This document shows, in pieces, positions 8,532 to 16,838 of a stretch of 63,074 nucleotides of DNA. Positions within the stretch are counted from its first letter, which is position 1; every line of letters starts with the position of its first letter. The stretch covers positions 1-63,074 of the forward strand of contig CABSBF010000007.1 in the NCBI GenBank assembly GCA_902475855.1. Direction: 5' to 3'. The stretch is from an uncultured Eubacteriales bacterium (lineage in GTDB: Bacteria; Bacillota; Clostridia; Oscillospirales; Oscillospiraceae). The notes below the pieces were generated by a model, which saw nothing but the letters and a program-made list of their open reading frames with translations, did not search any database and was not told the origin of the DNA. The translations under genes were made by a program, and so were the position numbers.

Positions 8532-8560
8532 AACGCCCCTGCCCGCAAGGCAGGAGCGTT
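8532..8560 (-). terminator. Terminator at the end of the aro operon
   Basis: A 12-bp stem with one mismatch (AACGCCCCTGCC / GGCAGGAGCGTT) and a 5-base loop, followed on the minus strand by TTTTATTGT. It lies about 85 bases after the aroQ stop. A smaller CCGGC/GCCGG hairpin precedes it at 8579-8592. Confidence 0.7.
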
Positions 8561-8645
8561 ATCTTTTTTGGAAAATAACCGGCAACCGCCGGAATTCCCA
8601 CCGAAAAATATATGTTACGCGGTGTTTTTCGTCGGTCGCGAAAAA

Positions 8646-9083
8646 TTATTCGGCATTGTCGAACCCACAAAGGAAGCGAATCGCGCGGCGGTAGCCCTCA
8701 AAGCCAAGCCCCTTGCAGGTCTTTTTGCAGGCCATCCCCGCATAGGAGAGGCGGCGGAATGGCTCGCGCGCGTCCACGTCGGACAGGTGTACCTCCACAG
8801 CGGGAAGCGCCACAGCCTTCAGCGCATCAAGGATGGCGACGGAAGTGTGCGTGTAGGCGGCCGGATTGATGACAATGCCGTCAAACATGCCGTAGGCCTC
8901 CTGGATCCAGTCTACCAGCACGCCCTCATGGTTGGTCTGACGGATTTCAACCTCGCAGCCGGCCTCCCGCGCCGCCGCGCGGATGAATTCCTCCAACGCC
9001 GCGTAGCTCCGATTTCCGTAGATGTCCGGCTCCCGAAGTCCCAGCAGATTCAGATTTGGGCCGTTGAGTACCAGCAGTTTCAT
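8646..9083 (-). CDS. aroQ: 3-dehydroquinate dehydratase, type II
   Basis: A 145-residue dodecameric-type enzyme that converts 3-dehydroquinate to 3-dehydroshikimate. Signatures: NGPNLNLLG at residues 7-15, INPAAYTHTSVAI with the catalytic His in the middle, and VEVHLSD. Length is normal for type II. Last gene of the aro operon; its ATG overlaps the aroE-aroK stop as ATGA (9080-9083), indicating translational coupling. Confidence 0.96.
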   Translation of the reverse strand: MKLLVLNGPNLNLLGLREPDIYGNRSYAALEEFIRAAAREAGCEVEIRQTNHEGVLVDWIQEAYGMFDGIVINPAAYTHTSVAILDALKAVALPAVEVHLSDVDAREPFRRLSYAGMACKKTCKGLGFEGYRRAIRFLCGFDNAE

Positions 9084-10297
9084 AGGCTCAGCTCCTTGAT
9101 TTTTTCCGCAGCCGCTTCCGGCGTGCTTTCGTTGTCCACGCAGAAGTCGGCAAAGCGCCGGTATGCCGGCTCGCGCTGTGCATAAAGCTCACGCAGATCG
9201 CGGCTCTGGCTCACGGGACGGCCTGCCACGGGAAGCTCGTCCAATTCCCGACGCAGCCACACAATGGTGCCGTTCTGATGCAGCGCCTCGTAGTTTTCCT
9301 CCCGCGTCACGCTGCCGCCGCCTGTGGCGATGACGCAGCCGGAGCGCTTGCCCAGGTCTGCCAGCACCTCGGTTTCGACCACGCGGAAGGCTGCCTCTCC
9401 CCGCTCGGCAAAAAAAGCCGGAATGGAGCAGGCGATTCTCTCTTCGATTTCTTCGTCCGCATCGTAGAAGGGGCGGCCGAGCTGCCCGGCCAACAGGCGG
9501 CCGACGGTCGTCTTGCCGCTGCCGGGCATCCCGATGAGGATCAGATTGTGCATCTGCGTCTCCATACGGCGCAGGATGTCAGTGCAGAGCGCATCCGGGA
9601 TCTCCCGGCCGGTAAAGACCTCAGCCGCGCGTTTGGCCTGCGCCACCAGCATGGGCAGGCCGTTTTCGCAGCGGATTCCCCGCGCTTCGGCATCGAGCAG
9701 CAGCCGTGTGCGGGCAGGATTATAGATGAGATCCAGCACGCAGCGGCACTGCGGAAGCAGCGACAGGTCGATCAGCCGTTCGCCGTTATTGGGATACATC
9801 CCAACGGGAGTCGCATTGACAACCAGGCGGGCATCCGTATGCCGGGAAATGGCGTCATAATTATTCTGTCCGCGGCGCGAGAGCACCGTCACCTCCGCAC
9901 CTGCCGTGCGGAGCACGGCCTGCACCGTCTGCGATGCGCCTCCGTTCCCCAGCACCAGTGCTTTTTCTCCGGGCCTGATTCCGCCGCCCCGTGCCAAAAG
10001 CCAGCGGAAGCCGTCGAGATCGGTGTTATCTCCATAGAGTGTTCCGTCGGCGCGGCGCAGAAGCGTGTTGACGCTGCCGAGAGTACGCGCCGATGCGGAC
10101 AGCTCCTCGCAGTACGGGATCACCGCACGCTTATAGGGGATGGTCACATTCAGTCCGTCAAACTCCCCTTCCAGCAAAAAATCTCCCAGTTTCTCCGGAG
10201 CGACCTCAAACAGTTCGTAGGAATACTCGCCAAGCAGCGCGTGAATCTGCGGCGAATAGCTGTGGGTCAGATGTTCTCCCAGAAGCCCGCAACGCAT
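9080..10297 (-). CDS. aroE-aroK: Shikimate dehydrogenase-shikimate kinase fusion (AroE-AroK)
   Basis: A 405-residue bifunctional enzyme for two consecutive shikimate-pathway steps. Residues 1 to about 247 are AroE: the N-terminal SYSPQIH shikimate contact, NVTIPYK with catalytic K56, GDNTD with D93, the nucleotide loop GNGGAS at 118-123 and NATPVGM. Residues 249-405 are AroK: P-loop GMPGSGKTT at 256-264, FRxxE-type FRVVETEVL, and ATGGGSV. The frame is open 21 codons further upstream inside pheA, but the ATG at 10297 starts at the fold, shares one base with the pheA stop (TGATG) and has GGAGG upstream. The two activities are usually separate bacterial proteins; fusion also occurs in a few other lineages. 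Confidence 0.95.
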   Translation of the reverse strand: MRCGLLGEHLTHSYSPQIHALLGEYSYELFEVAPEKLGDFLLEGEFDGLNVTIPYKRAVIPYCEELSASARTLGSVNTLLRRADGTLYGDNTDLDGFRWLLARGGGIRPGEKALVLGNGGASQTVQAVLRTAGAEVTVLSRRGQNNYDAISRHTDARLVVNATPVGMYPNNGERLIDLSLLPQCRCVLDLIYNPARTRLLLDAEARGIRCENGLPMLVAQAKRAAEVFTGREIPDALCTDILRRMETQMHNLILIGMPGSGKTTVGRLLAGQLGRPFYDADEEIEERIACSIPAFFAERGEAAFRVVETEVLADLGKRSGCVIATGGGSVTREENYEALHQNGTIVWLRRELDELPVAGRPVSQSRDLRELYAQREPAYRRFADFCVDNESTPEAAAEKIKELSL

Positions 10298-11436
10298 CAC
10301 ACGACCTCCGAATAACTGCCGAGATAGGTGAACTCCTCGCAGATGCCGTCGAGCTCGCACATGAGCTGCGCGAATTCCTCGGAGTAGACTGACGTTTCCA
10401 GATCAAGGTAAAACTGGAATTCAAAGTCCCGGTCGGGCATGGGGCGGCTTTCAAGTTTCAGAAGATTGATATCCAGCGCGTACAACCGCGCAAGCACGCG
10501 GTACAGCGACCCCGGCTTATGCGCCAGTACCAGGCGGATGCTCGTGCGGTCCGCGCCCGGGTAGATTTCAGGCGTTTTGGAAATGCACAGGAAGCGCGTG
10601 TGATTGTTTCCCTTATCCTGCACGGCATAGCGCAGGCAGGTCAGGCCGTAGAGCTCCGCGCACTGGCGAGAGGAGAGCGCGGCCACGTCCGTCCGTTCGG
10701 ACATCGCCACACGCTGCGCCGCGGCAGCGGTATTTTCACAACAGGTCACGCGCACATTCTTTCCCAATGTTTTGAGAAACTCCGCACACTGGCTGATCGC
10801 CTGCTCATGGGAAAAGACCTCGTGGATCTCCTTCGTTCCGGGCTTGGCCAGCAGGCAGTGGTCGATCTTCATGCGCACCGAGCGCACGATGTAAAAGTGA
10901 TGCTCCAGCATCCGGTCGTAGACCTGCCGGACAGAGCCGGCGGTGCTGTTCTCAATGGGCAGGATGCCATAGCGGCAGAGGCCGGCCTCGATCGCGGTGA
11001 AAATACCGTCGAAATTGCGGAAGAACTGAATGGACGGGGCAGAGAACAGGCGTTCGCAGGCAAGCTGGGCATATGCACCCTCCACACCCTGACAGGCGAC
11101 CGCCGCCTGTTTTGGGAATACCTTCGGTGTTTCTTCGATGGCCCGCGTGATCGTGCGGTAAAGGTCGGTATCGCTGCGGTAGAGCGCCCCCTGATAGGTG
11201 CGGCTCAGCTCAAACAGCAGGGAGTACAGCACGCGCAGATAGCGCTGCATATCCTCCCGCGCACTGCCGGTGATCGCAGCCAGCTTCTCGCGTTCTCTGG
11301 CGCTCTGCAAGATGGGCAGGCCGTTTTCCCGTTTGTACTCGGCAATCTGAGCAGCGATGTCCATGCGCTTCTGAAACAGCTCGACCAATGAATTATCCAC
11401 AGTGTCGATCTGTGTGCGTAATTCGTCCAGATTCAT
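10297..11436 (-). CDS. pheA: Bifunctional chorismate mutase / prephenate dehydratase
   Basis: A 379-residue P-protein that makes phenylpyruvate from chorismate. Residues 1-85 are an AroQ-type chorismate mutase helix bundle, about 108-285 the prephenate dehydratase domain with the catalytic NHTRF motif at 278-282, and about 298-379 an ACT domain with GSLYRVL and ESRP (329-332), the site family members use for phenylalanine feedback. It overlaps aroC by ATGA at 11433-11436. The ACT domain suggests enzyme-level feedback in addition to the leader attenuator of the operon. Confidence 0.95.
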   Translation of the reverse strand: MNLDELRTQIDTVDNSLVELFQKRMDIAAQIAEYKRENGLPILQSAREREKLAAITGSAREDMQRYLRVLYSLLFELSRTYQGALYRSDTDLYRTITRAIEETPKVFPKQAAVACQGVEGAYAQLACERLFSAPSIQFFRNFDGIFTAIEAGLCRYGILPIENSTAGSVRQVYDRMLEHHFYIVRSVRMKIDHCLLAKPGTKEIHEVFSHEQAISQCAEFLKTLGKNVRVTCCENTAAAAQRVAMSERTDVAALSSRQCAELYGLTCLRYAVQDKGNNHTRFLCISKTPEIYPGADRTSIRLVLAHKPGSLYRVLARLYALDINLLKLESRPMPDRDFEFQFYLDLETSVYSEEFAQLMCELDGICEEFTYLGSYSEVV

Positions 11437-12506
11437 AAACTTTCCTCCAAAAGTGCGTCCAGAATGGCAATCGCGGCGGCAGCCTCGACGCAGGGAACCG
11501 CGCGGGGAACGATGCAGGGATCGTGGCGTCCATGGATTTCAAGAATGGCGTCTGCTTTCTCTGAGAGACGGACACTTTCCTGCGGCCGGGAGATGGAGGG
11601 CGTCGGCTTGACCGCCACCCGGAAAATCAGCGGCATTCCCGTCGTCAGGCCGCCCAGAATCCCGCCGGCGTTGTTGGTGCTGGTGCGCACTGCGCCGTCG
11701 TGCACGCGGTAAGGATCATTATTCTCACTGCCGCGCAGCCCGGCGCAGGCAAAGCCGCAGCCGAATTCCACACCCTTAATCGCCGGAATACCGAACAGAA
11801 TCTGTGCCAGCCGGTTTTCCATCCCGCCGAACATAGGGCTGCCCAACCCCACCGGCAGGCCGGTCACGGCACATTCGATGCAGCCGCCGACGCTGTCTCC
11901 CGCCGCCTTTGCCGCAGCGATCTCGGAGAGCATGGACTCTGTGCTGGTGCTATCCAGAACGGGAAGTATCCCGCCCGGCACCGGAAGCTCCGGCTGCGTG
12001 GGTGAAAAGCGCCGGTCGGCCGCTGCGCCGATGCGTTCGATGTGTGCGCCAATCTCAATGCCGCGCTGCTTCAGGTATTGCAGGCAAAGACCGCCTGCAA
12101 TGCACAGAGGGGCAGTCAGGCGGCCGGAAAAATGTCCGCCGCCCGCGGCGTCCTGCGCGCCCTGCCACTTGACCTGCGCCGGATAGTCCGCATGGGACGG
12201 GCGCGGCACGTCCGTAAAGGCCGCATAATCCGCACTGCGTGTGTCCGTATTGCGGATGATCGCCGTCAGCGGCGCGCCGCAGGTGTGACCATTTGCAAAA
12301 CCTGCGAGAAACTCCGGACGGTCCGGCTCGCGGCGAGCTGTTGTATGTGCGCCCTGCCCCGGCGCACGCCGGGATAAAAAGGCGTTCAGTTCATCAAAGT
12401 CGGGCGAAAAGCCCGCCGGGAAACCCTCCATGCACACGCCGATGGCGGGTGCGTGGGACTGCCCGAAAATGGTGATCCTCAAAGCGGAACCGAAGCTGCT
12501 GCTCAT
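11433..12506 (-). CDS. aroC: Chorismate synthase
   Basis: A 357-residue FMN-dependent enzyme that eliminates phosphate from EPSP to give chorismate. Recognisable motifs: GQSHAPAIGV near the N-terminus, RPSHADYP, the glycine-rich GGGHFSGR, and the conserved region around NNAGGILGGLTTGMP. It overlaps aroA (ATGA at 12503-12506) and pheA (ATGA), inside the coupled aro operon. Confidence 0.95.
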   Translation of the reverse strand: MSSSFGSALRITIFGQSHAPAIGVCMEGFPAGFSPDFDELNAFLSRRAPGQGAHTTARREPDRPEFLAGFANGHTCGAPLTAIIRNTDTRSADYAAFTDVPRPSHADYPAQVKWQGAQDAAGGGHFSGRLTAPLCIAGGLCLQYLKQRGIEIGAHIERIGAAADRRFSPTQPELPVPGGILPVLDSTSTESMLSEIAAAKAAGDSVGGCIECAVTGLPVGLGSPMFGGMENRLAQILFGIPAIKGVEFGCGFACAGLRGSENNDPYRVHDGAVRTSTNNAGGILGGLTTGMPLIFRVAVKPTPSISRPQESVRLSEKADAILEIHGRHDPCIVPRAVPCVEAAAAIAILDALLEESL

Positions 12507-13756
12507 CGCTTGACCTCCTTTGTCATCGCTCGATAATCCGTCCAGAAGCGCGGATAGGATTTTTTTACCGCCTCCGCGCCGCGCAGCGTGACGGGACCGC
12601 AGCAGGCGCCTGCGGCAATGGCCGCCAGCATAGCGATGCGGTGGTCGTTATGACTGCTCACAAGTCCCCCCGTGAGCGCTCCCCCGCAGACGGTCAGGGT
12701 ATCCGTCCCCTCCTCCGCTGCTATGCCGAGTGCGCGAAGGGTCTGTGCGATACTGCGCAGGCGGTCGCTTTCCTTGATGCGCAGCCGTCCTGCGCCGGTC
12801 AACCGGGTTTCGCCCGAAGCGCAGGCGGCCAGTAGTGCAACAGGCGGCGCGAGATCCGGAATATCGGACACATCCACTTCGCAGCCCCGCAGGGGCGCGG
12901 GAAAAACCGTCACGGCATCCGCCGTCTGCGTCAGCTTCGCGCCGAATAAGCGAAGGATGTCCGCAATTTTCCGGTCGCCCTGCGCGGAGTCCGCCGCAAG
13001 TCCCGTCACCGTGACCGGGCCGGAAACCGCACCCGCGCACAGCCAGAAGGCCGCGTTCGACCAGTCGCCCTCCACCGTCAGCCTTCCGGGGCTGCAATAG
13101 CGCTGACCGCCGGGGATATGCCAGCCGTCCGGCGCCGGCTCTGCCGTCACACCGAACTGTGCCAGTGCGCGGAGCGTCAGGTCGATATAGCCGCGCGACT
13201 GTGCCGGACTGGTCAGGACGATCTGCGAGTCCGTCGGCAGCAGCGGCAGGGCAAAGAGAAGTCCGGAAATAAACTGAGAGGAAACGTCGCCCGGCAGGCG
13301 GAAAACGCCCGCGTGCAGCCGTCCCTCGCAGCGCACCGTGTCAGGCTCCGGACGCGAAAGCGTGCAGCAATGCGCCTCCAGCTCCTCCCACAGGGGCGAA
13401 AGCGGGCGCTCAGCCAGACGGCCATGCAGCTTAAAATCGGCACACAGTCCCAGCGCGGCAACGACCGGCAGCAGAAAACGCAGTGTCGAGCCGCTCTCCC
13501 CGCAGTCGAGCGTGAGGTCGCCCTCGGCGTAAGCCAGCGGGCGGACGGTGAAGGCGTCGGCGGCATAGCAGACCGACGCGCTCATGGCGTTCAAACAGCG
13601 CGCCGTGGCCTGAATGTCCTCGGAAAGCTCCGCACAGGTCAGGCGCGTAGTACGGTCGGCCAGTGCCGCGCACAGAAGCAGGCGGTGTGCCTGCGATTTG
13701 GACGCAATGGCTTCGACCGTCCCCGAAATTCGAACGGGAGGCAGCGTCAGCTCCAT
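12503..13756 (-). CDS. aroA: 3-phosphoshikimate 1-carboxyvinyltransferase (EPSP synthase)
   Basis: A 417-residue enzyme joining shikimate-3-phosphate and PEP. Motifs: SKSQAHRLLL near residue 20, DCGESGSTLRFLLP, the domain-2 region GDWSNAAFW, RIKESDRL and NDHRIAM. In the first motif the usual Ser after SK is Gln (SKSQAHR), as in class II-like enzymes; sensitivity to glyphosate cannot be judged. The frame extends 21 codons upstream into aroB, but the ATG at 13756 matches the family start and overlaps aroB by only 10 bases. Confidence 0.94.
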   Translation of the reverse strand: MELTLPPVRISGTVEAIASKSQAHRLLLCAALADRTTRLTCAELSEDIQATARCLNAMSASVCYAADAFTVRPLAYAEGDLTLDCGESGSTLRFLLPVVAALGLCADFKLHGRLAERPLSPLWEELEAHCCTLSRPEPDTVRCEGRLHAGVFRLPGDVSSQFISGLLFALPLLPTDSQIVLTSPAQSRGYIDLTLRALAQFGVTAEPAPDGWHIPGGQRYCSPGRLTVEGDWSNAAFWLCAGAVSGPVTVTGLAADSAQGDRKIADILRLFGAKLTQTADAVTVFPAPLRGCEVDVSDIPDLAPPVALLAACASGETRLTGAGRLRIKESDRLRSIAQTLRALGIAAEEGTDTLTVCGGALTGGLVSSHNDHRIAMLAAIAAGACCGPVTLRGAEAVKKSYPRFWTDYRAMTKEVKR

Positions 13757-14790
13757 TGCGTCATCCCCGCTTCCATCACCGATTCCAGCTCCGATACCGG
13801 CAGGCGGCACAGCTCGCACTTCCCCACCGCCGTTGGAATGACAAGCGTGACCGTATCGCCCTGCCGCTTTTTATCCGAAAGTGCAGCCTGCGCCAGCTCC
13901 CGCGGTGTGAACTGCGTATCGAGCGGCAGGCCGAATTTTTTCAGCACCGACAGGATCTCATTCCTGTCCTCTTTGCAGCAGGCACGCGCCATGACCGCCG
14001 TACCGATGGCAACCGCCGCGCCGTGCGGCACGGAATAGCCGCTGCACTTCTCCACCGCATGACCGACGGTGTGCCCGAGGTTCAGGAGCTTGCGGCGGCC
14101 GGTTTCAAACTCGTCCTCCGCCACGACGTCGCGCTTGTGCGCAACGCAGCGTGCAATTACATCCTCACGGTCAAACTTCAGCCCGTCCTGCGACAGCCGG
14201 TCGAAGAGCGGACGGTCGAAGAGGATGGCCGTCTTGATGACCTCGGCGCATCCCTCGCGGAAAGTTTCCTCCGGCAGGGTATCCAGTGTTGCCGGGTCGC
14301 ACAGCACCAGCGCAGGCTGATGGAACGCACCCGCAAGATTTTTCCCCTCCGGAAGATCGACAGCCGTCTTGCCGCCGACGGAGGAATCAACCATCGCCAG
14401 AAGCGTCGTCGGCACCTGGACAAAGCGCAGGCCGCGCAGGTAGGTTGCCGCAGCAAAGCCTGCCAGATCGCCCACCACGCCGCCGCCAAGGGCAACAACG
14501 GTGTCCGTCCGGGTCAAGTGTTTATCCGCCAGCAGGCAGAGAAGCTTTCCGTAGTTTTCCAGATTTTTGGACTTTTCTCCCGCCGGAATCACCGTAGAAT
14601 ATACCGAAAATCCTGTGGATTTCAGAGATTTCTCCGCACGCTCCAGCCAGAGCGGCGCGACGTTCGTATCCGTGACGATCAGTACGCTGCCCGACGCGAG
14701 CGCGGAAAGCTCCGTCCCCAGCGAGTCCAGCAGACCGCGTCCGATCTTCACATCATAGCAGCCGGATGCCTTGACTTTTACCGTTTTCAT
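13747..14790 (-). CDS. aroB: 3-dehydroquinate synthase
   Basis: A 347-residue NAD- and metal-dependent enzyme for the second step of the shikimate pathway. The NAD loop GGGVVGDLAGFAAA, the substrate loop VPTTLLAMVDSSVGGK, EVIKTA and the metal-ligand region NLGHTVGHA are all intact. Length is typical. The ATG overlaps the tyrA stop (positions 14787-14790), so it is translationally coupled with tyrA. Confidence 0.96.
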   Translation of the reverse strand: MKTVKVKASGCYDVKIGRGLLDSLGTELSALASGSVLIVTDTNVAPLWLERAEKSLKSTGFSVYSTVIPAGEKSKNLENYGKLLCLLADKHLTRTDTVVALGGGVVGDLAGFAAATYLRGLRFVQVPTTLLAMVDSSVGGKTAVDLPEGKNLAGAFHQPALVLCDPATLDTLPEETFREGCAEVIKTAILFDRPLFDRLSQDGLKFDREDVIARCVAHKRDVVAEDEFETGRRKLLNLGHTVGHAVEKCSGYSVPHGAAVAIGTAVMARACCKEDRNEILSVLKKFGLPLDTQFTPRELAQAALSDKKRQGDTVTLVIPTAVGKCELCRLPVSELESVMEAGMTQWS

Positions 14791-15620
14791 ATCCCGTCAA
14801 CCTCCTCCTTGCGCCGCTTGCCCGCCTCCAGTGCGGTGCAGAGTGCATCTGCATCGCCGCCTGCCAGGGCGTCGCGGTAGACCTGAAGACTTTCCATCAG
14901 CGTGTCCAGCTCGGTCAGCAGGAAATCCCTGTTATCGAGGAACAGCTCCGTCCACATGGGCGCGTTGAGCCACGCCACGCGGGTCAGATCCTTATAGCTT
15001 CCGGCGGAAAAGCCGCGGTGCGCCCCTGCCGTCGGACTTTTGATATAAGCATTGGAAACAAGGTGTGCAAGCTGTGAGGTAAAAGCGATCATCCTGTCAT
15101 GCTTCTCCGCCGTTGTGACGGAAAAGCTGCCGAAGCCCGGCGCAGCAAGCAGCTCCTTCACCCGCTCAAGCAGGCGGATATCGTCGAATACCGGCGGCAC
15201 GAGCACCATGGGCGCGCCCCTGAACAGATCGGCTCGGCTGTACTTGAAGCCCGAAAAGTGCGTGCCGGCCATGGGATGCCCTCCCACATAGAGCCATCCG
15301 TGCCGCTCCGCCAGACGGAAACCCGCCTCGCAAATCTGCCGCTTGATACCGCAGCAGTCGACGACAATCGCAGTCTTTGCGATTTTTTCTCCCATGGCTT
15401 CCAGATAGTCTGCCGCTGCCTGCGGGCAGACTGCCAGCAGCAAAAGCTCGCAGGAGCCGATGTTCTCCTCCGTGAGCGGTGCATCCGCCGCATGCGCCAT
15501 CTGCGCAAACTGAACGGTGGAAGCGTCCCGGTCACAGCCCAGAACGCGGTGTCCCGCATCGTGGTAGGCTCGCGCCAGCGAGCCGCCGATCAAGCCAAGT
15601 CCAAGGATCCCGACCGTCAT
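14787..15620 (-). CDS. tyrA: Prephenate dehydrogenase
   Basis: A 277-residue NAD(P)-dependent enzyme that makes 4-hydroxyphenylpyruvate for tyrosine. The Rossmann loop GLGLIGG is at residues 6-12 and the HPMAG substrate motif (GGHPMAGTHFSGF) follows in the middle. It has no ACT domain, so Tyr feedback at this step is not evident. The frame is open 27 codons upstream, but the ATG at 15620 begins at the Rossmann fold and forms an ATGA overlap with aroF. Confidence 0.93.
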   Translation of the reverse strand: MTVGILGLGLIGGSLARAYHDAGHRVLGCDRDASTVQFAQMAHAADAPLTEENIGSCELLLLAVCPQAAADYLEAMGEKIAKTAIVVDCCGIKRQICEAGFRLAERHGWLYVGGHPMAGTHFSGFKYSRADLFRGAPMVLVPPVFDDIRLLERVKELLAAPGFGSFSVTTAEKHDRMIAFTSQLAHLVSNAYIKSPTAGAHRGFSAGSYKDLTRVAWLNAPMWTELFLDNRDFLLTELDTLMESLQVYRDALAGGDADALCTALEAGKRRKEEVDGI

Positions 15621-16618
15621 ACGAGTGCCTCCCGCACGCGGCGCATCCGTTTGGCCAGGTCGGCAAACTGCTCCGGCTTCAGAGACTGCGCGCCGTCGCA
15701 CAGGGCATGCATCGGGTCGTTATGCACCTCGACCATCACACCGTCTGCACCGCAGGCAACTGCCGCCAGCGCCATGGGCGGCACCAAACGTACCTTGCCC
15801 GTAGCATGGCTGGGATCGACGATGACCGGCAGATGGCTCAGCTCGTGCAGCATGGGCACCGCCGTCAGATCAAGGGTGTTGCGGGAATAGGTATCAAAGG
15901 TACGGATACCGCGCTCGCACAGGATGATGTTCTGGTTTCCTTCGGACATGATGTATTCCGCACTCATCAGGAATTCCTTGAGTGTGTTGGCAAGGCCGCG
16001 CTTGAGCAAAATAGGCTTGTTCGTCCGGCCCAATTCTTTCAGAAGATCAAAGTTCTGCATATTGCGCGCGCCGACCTGGATAATATCTACATCCTCAAAC
16101 AGATCAAGATAGTTCGCGTTCATGATTTCTGTGACGATGGGCAGTCCCGTGACTTTTTTCGCCTTCAGCAGCAGGCGGATGCCTTCGTCCTTGAGCCCCT
16201 GAAAATCATAGGGAGAGGTGCGGGGCTTGAATGCGCCGCCGCGCAGGATATCCGCGCCCGCCGCCTTGACCTGCTCGGCGACATAGATGATCTGCTCCTC
16301 GGTCTCAACAGAGCAGGGACCGGCAATCATGCAGAAATTTCCGCCGCCGATCTTTACGCCGCCGACCTCGACGACCGTATCCTCCGGGTGGAACTGGCGG
16401 TTGCACTGCTTGAAGGGGTCCGTGACACGCTTGACCGATTCAACGATGTCGAGGCTTGCCAGCAGTTCCATATCGACGCGGCTGGTATCGCCAATCAGGC
16501 CGAGGATGGTGTAGTCCTGTCCTTTGGAGATGTGGACATCCAGCCCCTGCGTGCTCAGCCAGGAGATGAGATTTTCCATCTGAGCCTGTGTGGTTCCTTT
16601 TCGCAATACGGTAATCAT
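15617..16618 (-). CDS. aroF: 3-deoxy-7-phosphoheptulonate synthase, type Ib with N-terminal regulatory domain
   Basis: The first enzyme of the shikimate pathway, 333 residues, condensing PEP and erythrose-4-phosphate. Residues 1-70 form the ferredoxin-like domain that in relatives such as Thermotoga binds Tyr/Phe; the TIM barrel follows with MIAGPCSVE, GGAFKPRTSPY, LLKRG and VDPSHATGK. The ATG at 16618 (after AGGGAGCG) is preferred over an ATG 12 codons upstream, which lies in the attenuator terminator tail. First structural gene of the aro operon, directly behind the Phe/Tyr leader peptide and attenuator. Confidence 0.96.
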   Translation of the reverse strand: MITVLRKGTTQAQMENLISWLSTQGLDVHISKGQDYTILGLIGDTSRVDMELLASLDIVESVKRVTDPFKQCNRQFHPEDTVVEVGGVKIGGGNFCMIAGPCSVETEEQIIYVAEQVKAAGADILRGGAFKPRTSPYDFQGLKDEGIRLLLKAKKVTGLPIVTEIMNANYLDLFEDVDIIQVGARNMQNFDLLKELGRTNKPILLKRGLANTLKEFLMSAEYIMSEGNQNIILCERGIRTFDTYSRNTLDLTAVPMLHELSHLPVIVDPSHATGKVRLVPPMALAAVACGADGVMVEVHNDPMHALCDGAQSLKPEQFADLAKRMRRVREALV

Positions 16619-16635
16619 CTTTCTACGCTCCCTGT

Positions 16636-16674
16636 CATAAAAAATAGGCTGCACGAAACGCTCTTCGTGCAGCC
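16636..16674 (-). terminator. Attenuator terminator hairpin before aroF
   Basis: Stem GGCTGCACGAA / TTCGTGCAGCC with a 6-base loop, followed on the minus strand by TATTTTTTATG. It ends about 18 bases before the aroF ATG, so it can cut transcription off before any structural gene. Confidence 0.9.
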
Positions 16675-16743
16675 TTACAATACAAATTCAAAAGGACTTA
16701 TTTGCAGCACGAAACGCTATTACTTCCGGTAAAAAAGTAATAG
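16636..16743 (-). promoter_or_regulatory. Ribosome-mediated attenuator of the aroF-aroQ operon
   Basis: Minus-strand RNA with competing stems. Segment 3 (16674-16664) pairs perfectly over 11 bp with segment 4 (16657-16647), giving a terminator followed by a T-rich tail. The 12-base AGCGTTTCGTGC of segment 4 is repeated exactly in the leader codons (16718-16707), which can pair with segment 3 (7 bp, one mismatch, 2 bp) and block the terminator. A further 9-bp hairpin (16717-16725 with 16735-16743) covers the last Tyr/Phe codons. A ribosome stalled there leaves the antiterminator strand free; one reaching the stop codon covers it. Confidence 0.85.
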
Positions 16744-16778
16744 TTAAAGTAATATGCAGCAAACATCGAACGAAGCAT
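16698..16778 (-). CDS. Phe/Tyr-rich leader peptide of the aro operon
   Basis: A 26-codon reading frame between a consensus promoter and an intrinsic terminator, in the position of a classical attenuation leader. Residues 6-16 read FAAYYFNYYFF, so 8 of 11 are aromatic: 4 Phe and 4 Tyr, and no Trp, matching the products of the operon downstream. AAAGGA (16794-16789) lies 10 bases before the ATG. The TAA stop is 24 bases before the terminator stem, and the last codons before it (Ser-Val-Ser-Cys-Cys-Lys) overlap the proposed antiterminator strand. The peptide itself probably has no function beyond controlling where the ribosome stops. Confidence 0.85.
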   Translation of the reverse strand: MLRSMFAAYYFNYYFFTGSNSVSCCK

Positions 16779-16809
16779 GAAACGAACGTCCTTTCTGTTG
16801 ATACACGGA

Positions 16810-16838
16810 ATTATACCACGCAAAAACACGGATTTCAA
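16810..16838 (-). promoter_or_regulatory. Promoter of the aro operon
   Basis: TTGAAA (16838-16833), 17-base spacer, TATAAT (16815-16810). Near-perfect sigma-A promoter; the -35 overlaps the last codons of the MATE gene. Transcription should start about 25 bases before the leader ATG. Confidence 0.9.

Noticed and set aside
8440..8645. Purine riboswitch upstream of the xanthine dehydrogenase gene
   Set aside because: The conserved purine aptamer core and its stems could not be found.
16619..16834. T-box riboswitch before aroF
   Set aside because: No T-box consensus (AGGGTGGNACCGCG type) or specifier-loop architecture; the leader-peptide layout explains the region.
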